Translations under genes and position numbers: made by a program
The notes under the pieces: model-generated
Database searches by the model: none
The model's input: the letters and a program-made list of their open reading frames with translations, nothing else
Told to the model about the DNA's origin: nothing
Shown here: one piece after another, positions 63,095-64,000 of the stretch
Layout of the letters: every line of letters starts with the position of its first letter
Position numbering within the stretch: position 1 is the first letter of the stretch
DNA from: an uncultured Propionimicrobium sp.
GTDB lineage: Bacteria; Actinomycetota; Actinomycetes; Propionibacteriales; Propionibacteriaceae
Assembly: GCA_946221385.1 (NCBI GenBank)
Contig: CAMIGX010000005.1
Span: 62,001 to 126,000, forward strand
Direction of reading: 5' to 3'
DNA length: 64,000 nucleotides

Positions 63095-63897
63095 TCTCGA
63101 CGATGACGGGGTCGGCCCGGCTCTCACTCAATGAGCATGTCGACCAAGCTAGCCTAAACGATGCCCAAGTCGATGCGCTGTTCGCCGTCGCGGACGCGCT
63201 AGCTGAGCAGCCCCCGTTGCGTCGTGCGCTTTCGGACCCAGGCATCGAGGCGTCAGCACGCGCCGAGCTTGCTCGTCGACTGTTGGAGGGCAAAGTCGAC
63301 GCAAAGGTCGCCGATGTCGTCTCCGCGGCAGCCGCCGAAGCATGGCCCAACGAAGATGAATTTGTCGCTGGCGTGCTTGACCAGGCGGTGCGTGCTGGTC
63401 TGCGCAATAGCTGCGATCCCAGTCTGATCGCTCGTCAGCTCTATTCTGTGGGCCAATTGGTCAAGAACAATCCCGAGCTGACTGAGACACTGCGTAATCA
63501 GCGCATTCCGCTGGCTCAGCGCCGCGAACTGCTCGGCGGACTGCTCGGCGAGCAGGTCGCGCCACTGACCAAGCAGCTGGCGCATCGGGCGGTCAGTGAC
63601 GCAGTAGGCCGCGCCAATAGCGTCCCGGCTTTGATTCGGCATTTCCTCGAAGTCGGAGCGCGGGCATTTGGTCGCACCCTTGCCCAAGCGGCCAGCGCTA
63701 AGGCGATGAGCGAAGCGCAATCCGACGAACTGCGCCGTCAGCTGGAACGCATCTACGACACTGAAATCTTTCTCGTCACCGACGTCGACCCCGAGCTATT
63801 GGGCGGCGTGCGCGTCGAAGTCGGCGACGAAGTCATCGACGGCACGGTCCGAGCGCGTCTGGATCAGGTGCATCACGAACTGAAATTGGGCGACTAG
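63091..63897 (+). CDS. atpH: ATP synthase F1 subunit delta
   Basis: A 268-residue delta subunit, the long form usual in actinobacteria. The C-terminal sandwich domain carries DTEIFLVTDVDPELLGGVRVEVGDEVIDGTVRARLDQVHHEL, the delta/OSCP signature. An N-terminal six-helix bundle binds the alpha subunit. It is translationally coupled to atpF. Confidence 0.94.
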   Translation: MISTMTGSARLSLNEHVDQASLNDAQVDALFAVADALAEQPPLRRALSDPGIEASARAELARRLLEGKVDAKVADVVSAAAAEAWPNEDEFVAGVLDQAVRAGLRNSCDPSLIARQLYSVGQLVKNNPELTETLRNQRIPLAQRRELLGGLLGEQVAPLTKQLAHRAVSDAVGRANSVPALIRHFLEVGARAFGRTLAQAASAKAMSEAQSDELRRQLERIYDTEIFLVTDVDPELLGGVRVEVGDEVIDGTVRARLDQVHHELKLGD

Positions 63898-64000
63898 CTA
63901 CCGAGCTTTAGGGCTCCCGTAACAAGCAGCAACTGGCCAAACTGATTGGCCGTCACAGCAAAATAAAGCCAACAGATTGGCAAGCAGAACAGAGAGGCCG
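63898..64000 (+). other. Intergenic region before atpA
   Basis: 103 bases without a gene. The last bases, AGAGAGG at 63991-63997, are a likely ribosome site for atpA, whose start would be just beyond the right edge. No terminator is seen, so the atp operon continues. Confidence 0.5.

Overview
The window is a chromosomal segment of a moderately high-GC actinobacterium (Actinomycetota). The evidence is the gene content and order: whiB1, sigR-rsrA, pdtaS, a multifunctional kgd, uvrD2 with its zinc knuckle and HRDC tail, a UPF0182 protein, a PPA1309-family protein, a 23-residue bL37, the rho-rpmE-prfA-prmC-sua5-wecA-atp order, and a separate atpF and atpH (not the mycobacterial b-delta fusion). 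I cannot name a genus. No phage, IS element or CRISPR array was seen. The window is mostly conserved core genome with a few inserted or decayed stretches.

Layout. 1-6.6 kb: recB (runs off the left edge) and recC on the minus strand. A divergent promoter region with two DNA-damage-type (PafBC/RecA-NDp-like) promoters separates them from uvrD2. 8.8-19.2 kb: an orphan TOMM-cyclodehydratase-like gene, a tiny zinc-ribbon protein, a zincin-like metalloprotease, a PDZ/Lon-type protease, a PPA1309-family protein, UPF0182 and a pair of M16 peptidases. 19.2-19.95 kb: a gene-poor patch with hairpins, a Fur/Zur-like box and a 5' remnant of a YeiH-type transporter. 19.95-23.4 kb: an ABC exporter with its own two-component system. 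23.4-28.6 kb: initiator tRNA, serA, then aroA-rsgA-hisN and a DoxX gene on the minus strand. 28.7-32.8 kb: SRAP protein, sigR-rsrA (SigR-type promoter in front), bL37, pdtaS, whiB1. 33-41.8 kb: an SMP-30 gene, kgd, two tandem GT87 mannosyltransferase-like genes and a PEBP-family gene. 42-47.3 kb: tRNA-Arg(CCG), lysA-hom and rho. 47.4-55.9 kb: a module for purine-nucleoside import and salvage (mtnA, an MTIP-like phosphorylase, a deaminase, and a BMP-family ABC importer). 55.9-64 kb: rpmE (SigR-type promoter), prfA-prmC-sua5-wecA and atpI-atpZ-atpB-atpE-atpF-atpH; atpA should begin just past the right edge.

How it fits together. Double-strand-break repair (RecBCD) and UvrD2 look co-induced by DNA damage. 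A thiol-stress regulon is visible through two SigR promoters, one driving sigR itself and one driving the zinc-containing L31 gene. The best candidate for an under-described system is the 47.4-55.9 kb module. It combines a nucleoside ABC importer, a TrzA/MtaD-type adenosine deaminase, a phosphorylase whose base-binding loop reads NPGAG (as in methylthioinosine phosphorylase) and MtnA. It occupies the interval between rho and rpmE, which are adjacent in many relatives, while thrC-thrB, usually located between hom and rho, are absent. All functional statements rest on reading motifs and gene order by eye; no database search was run.
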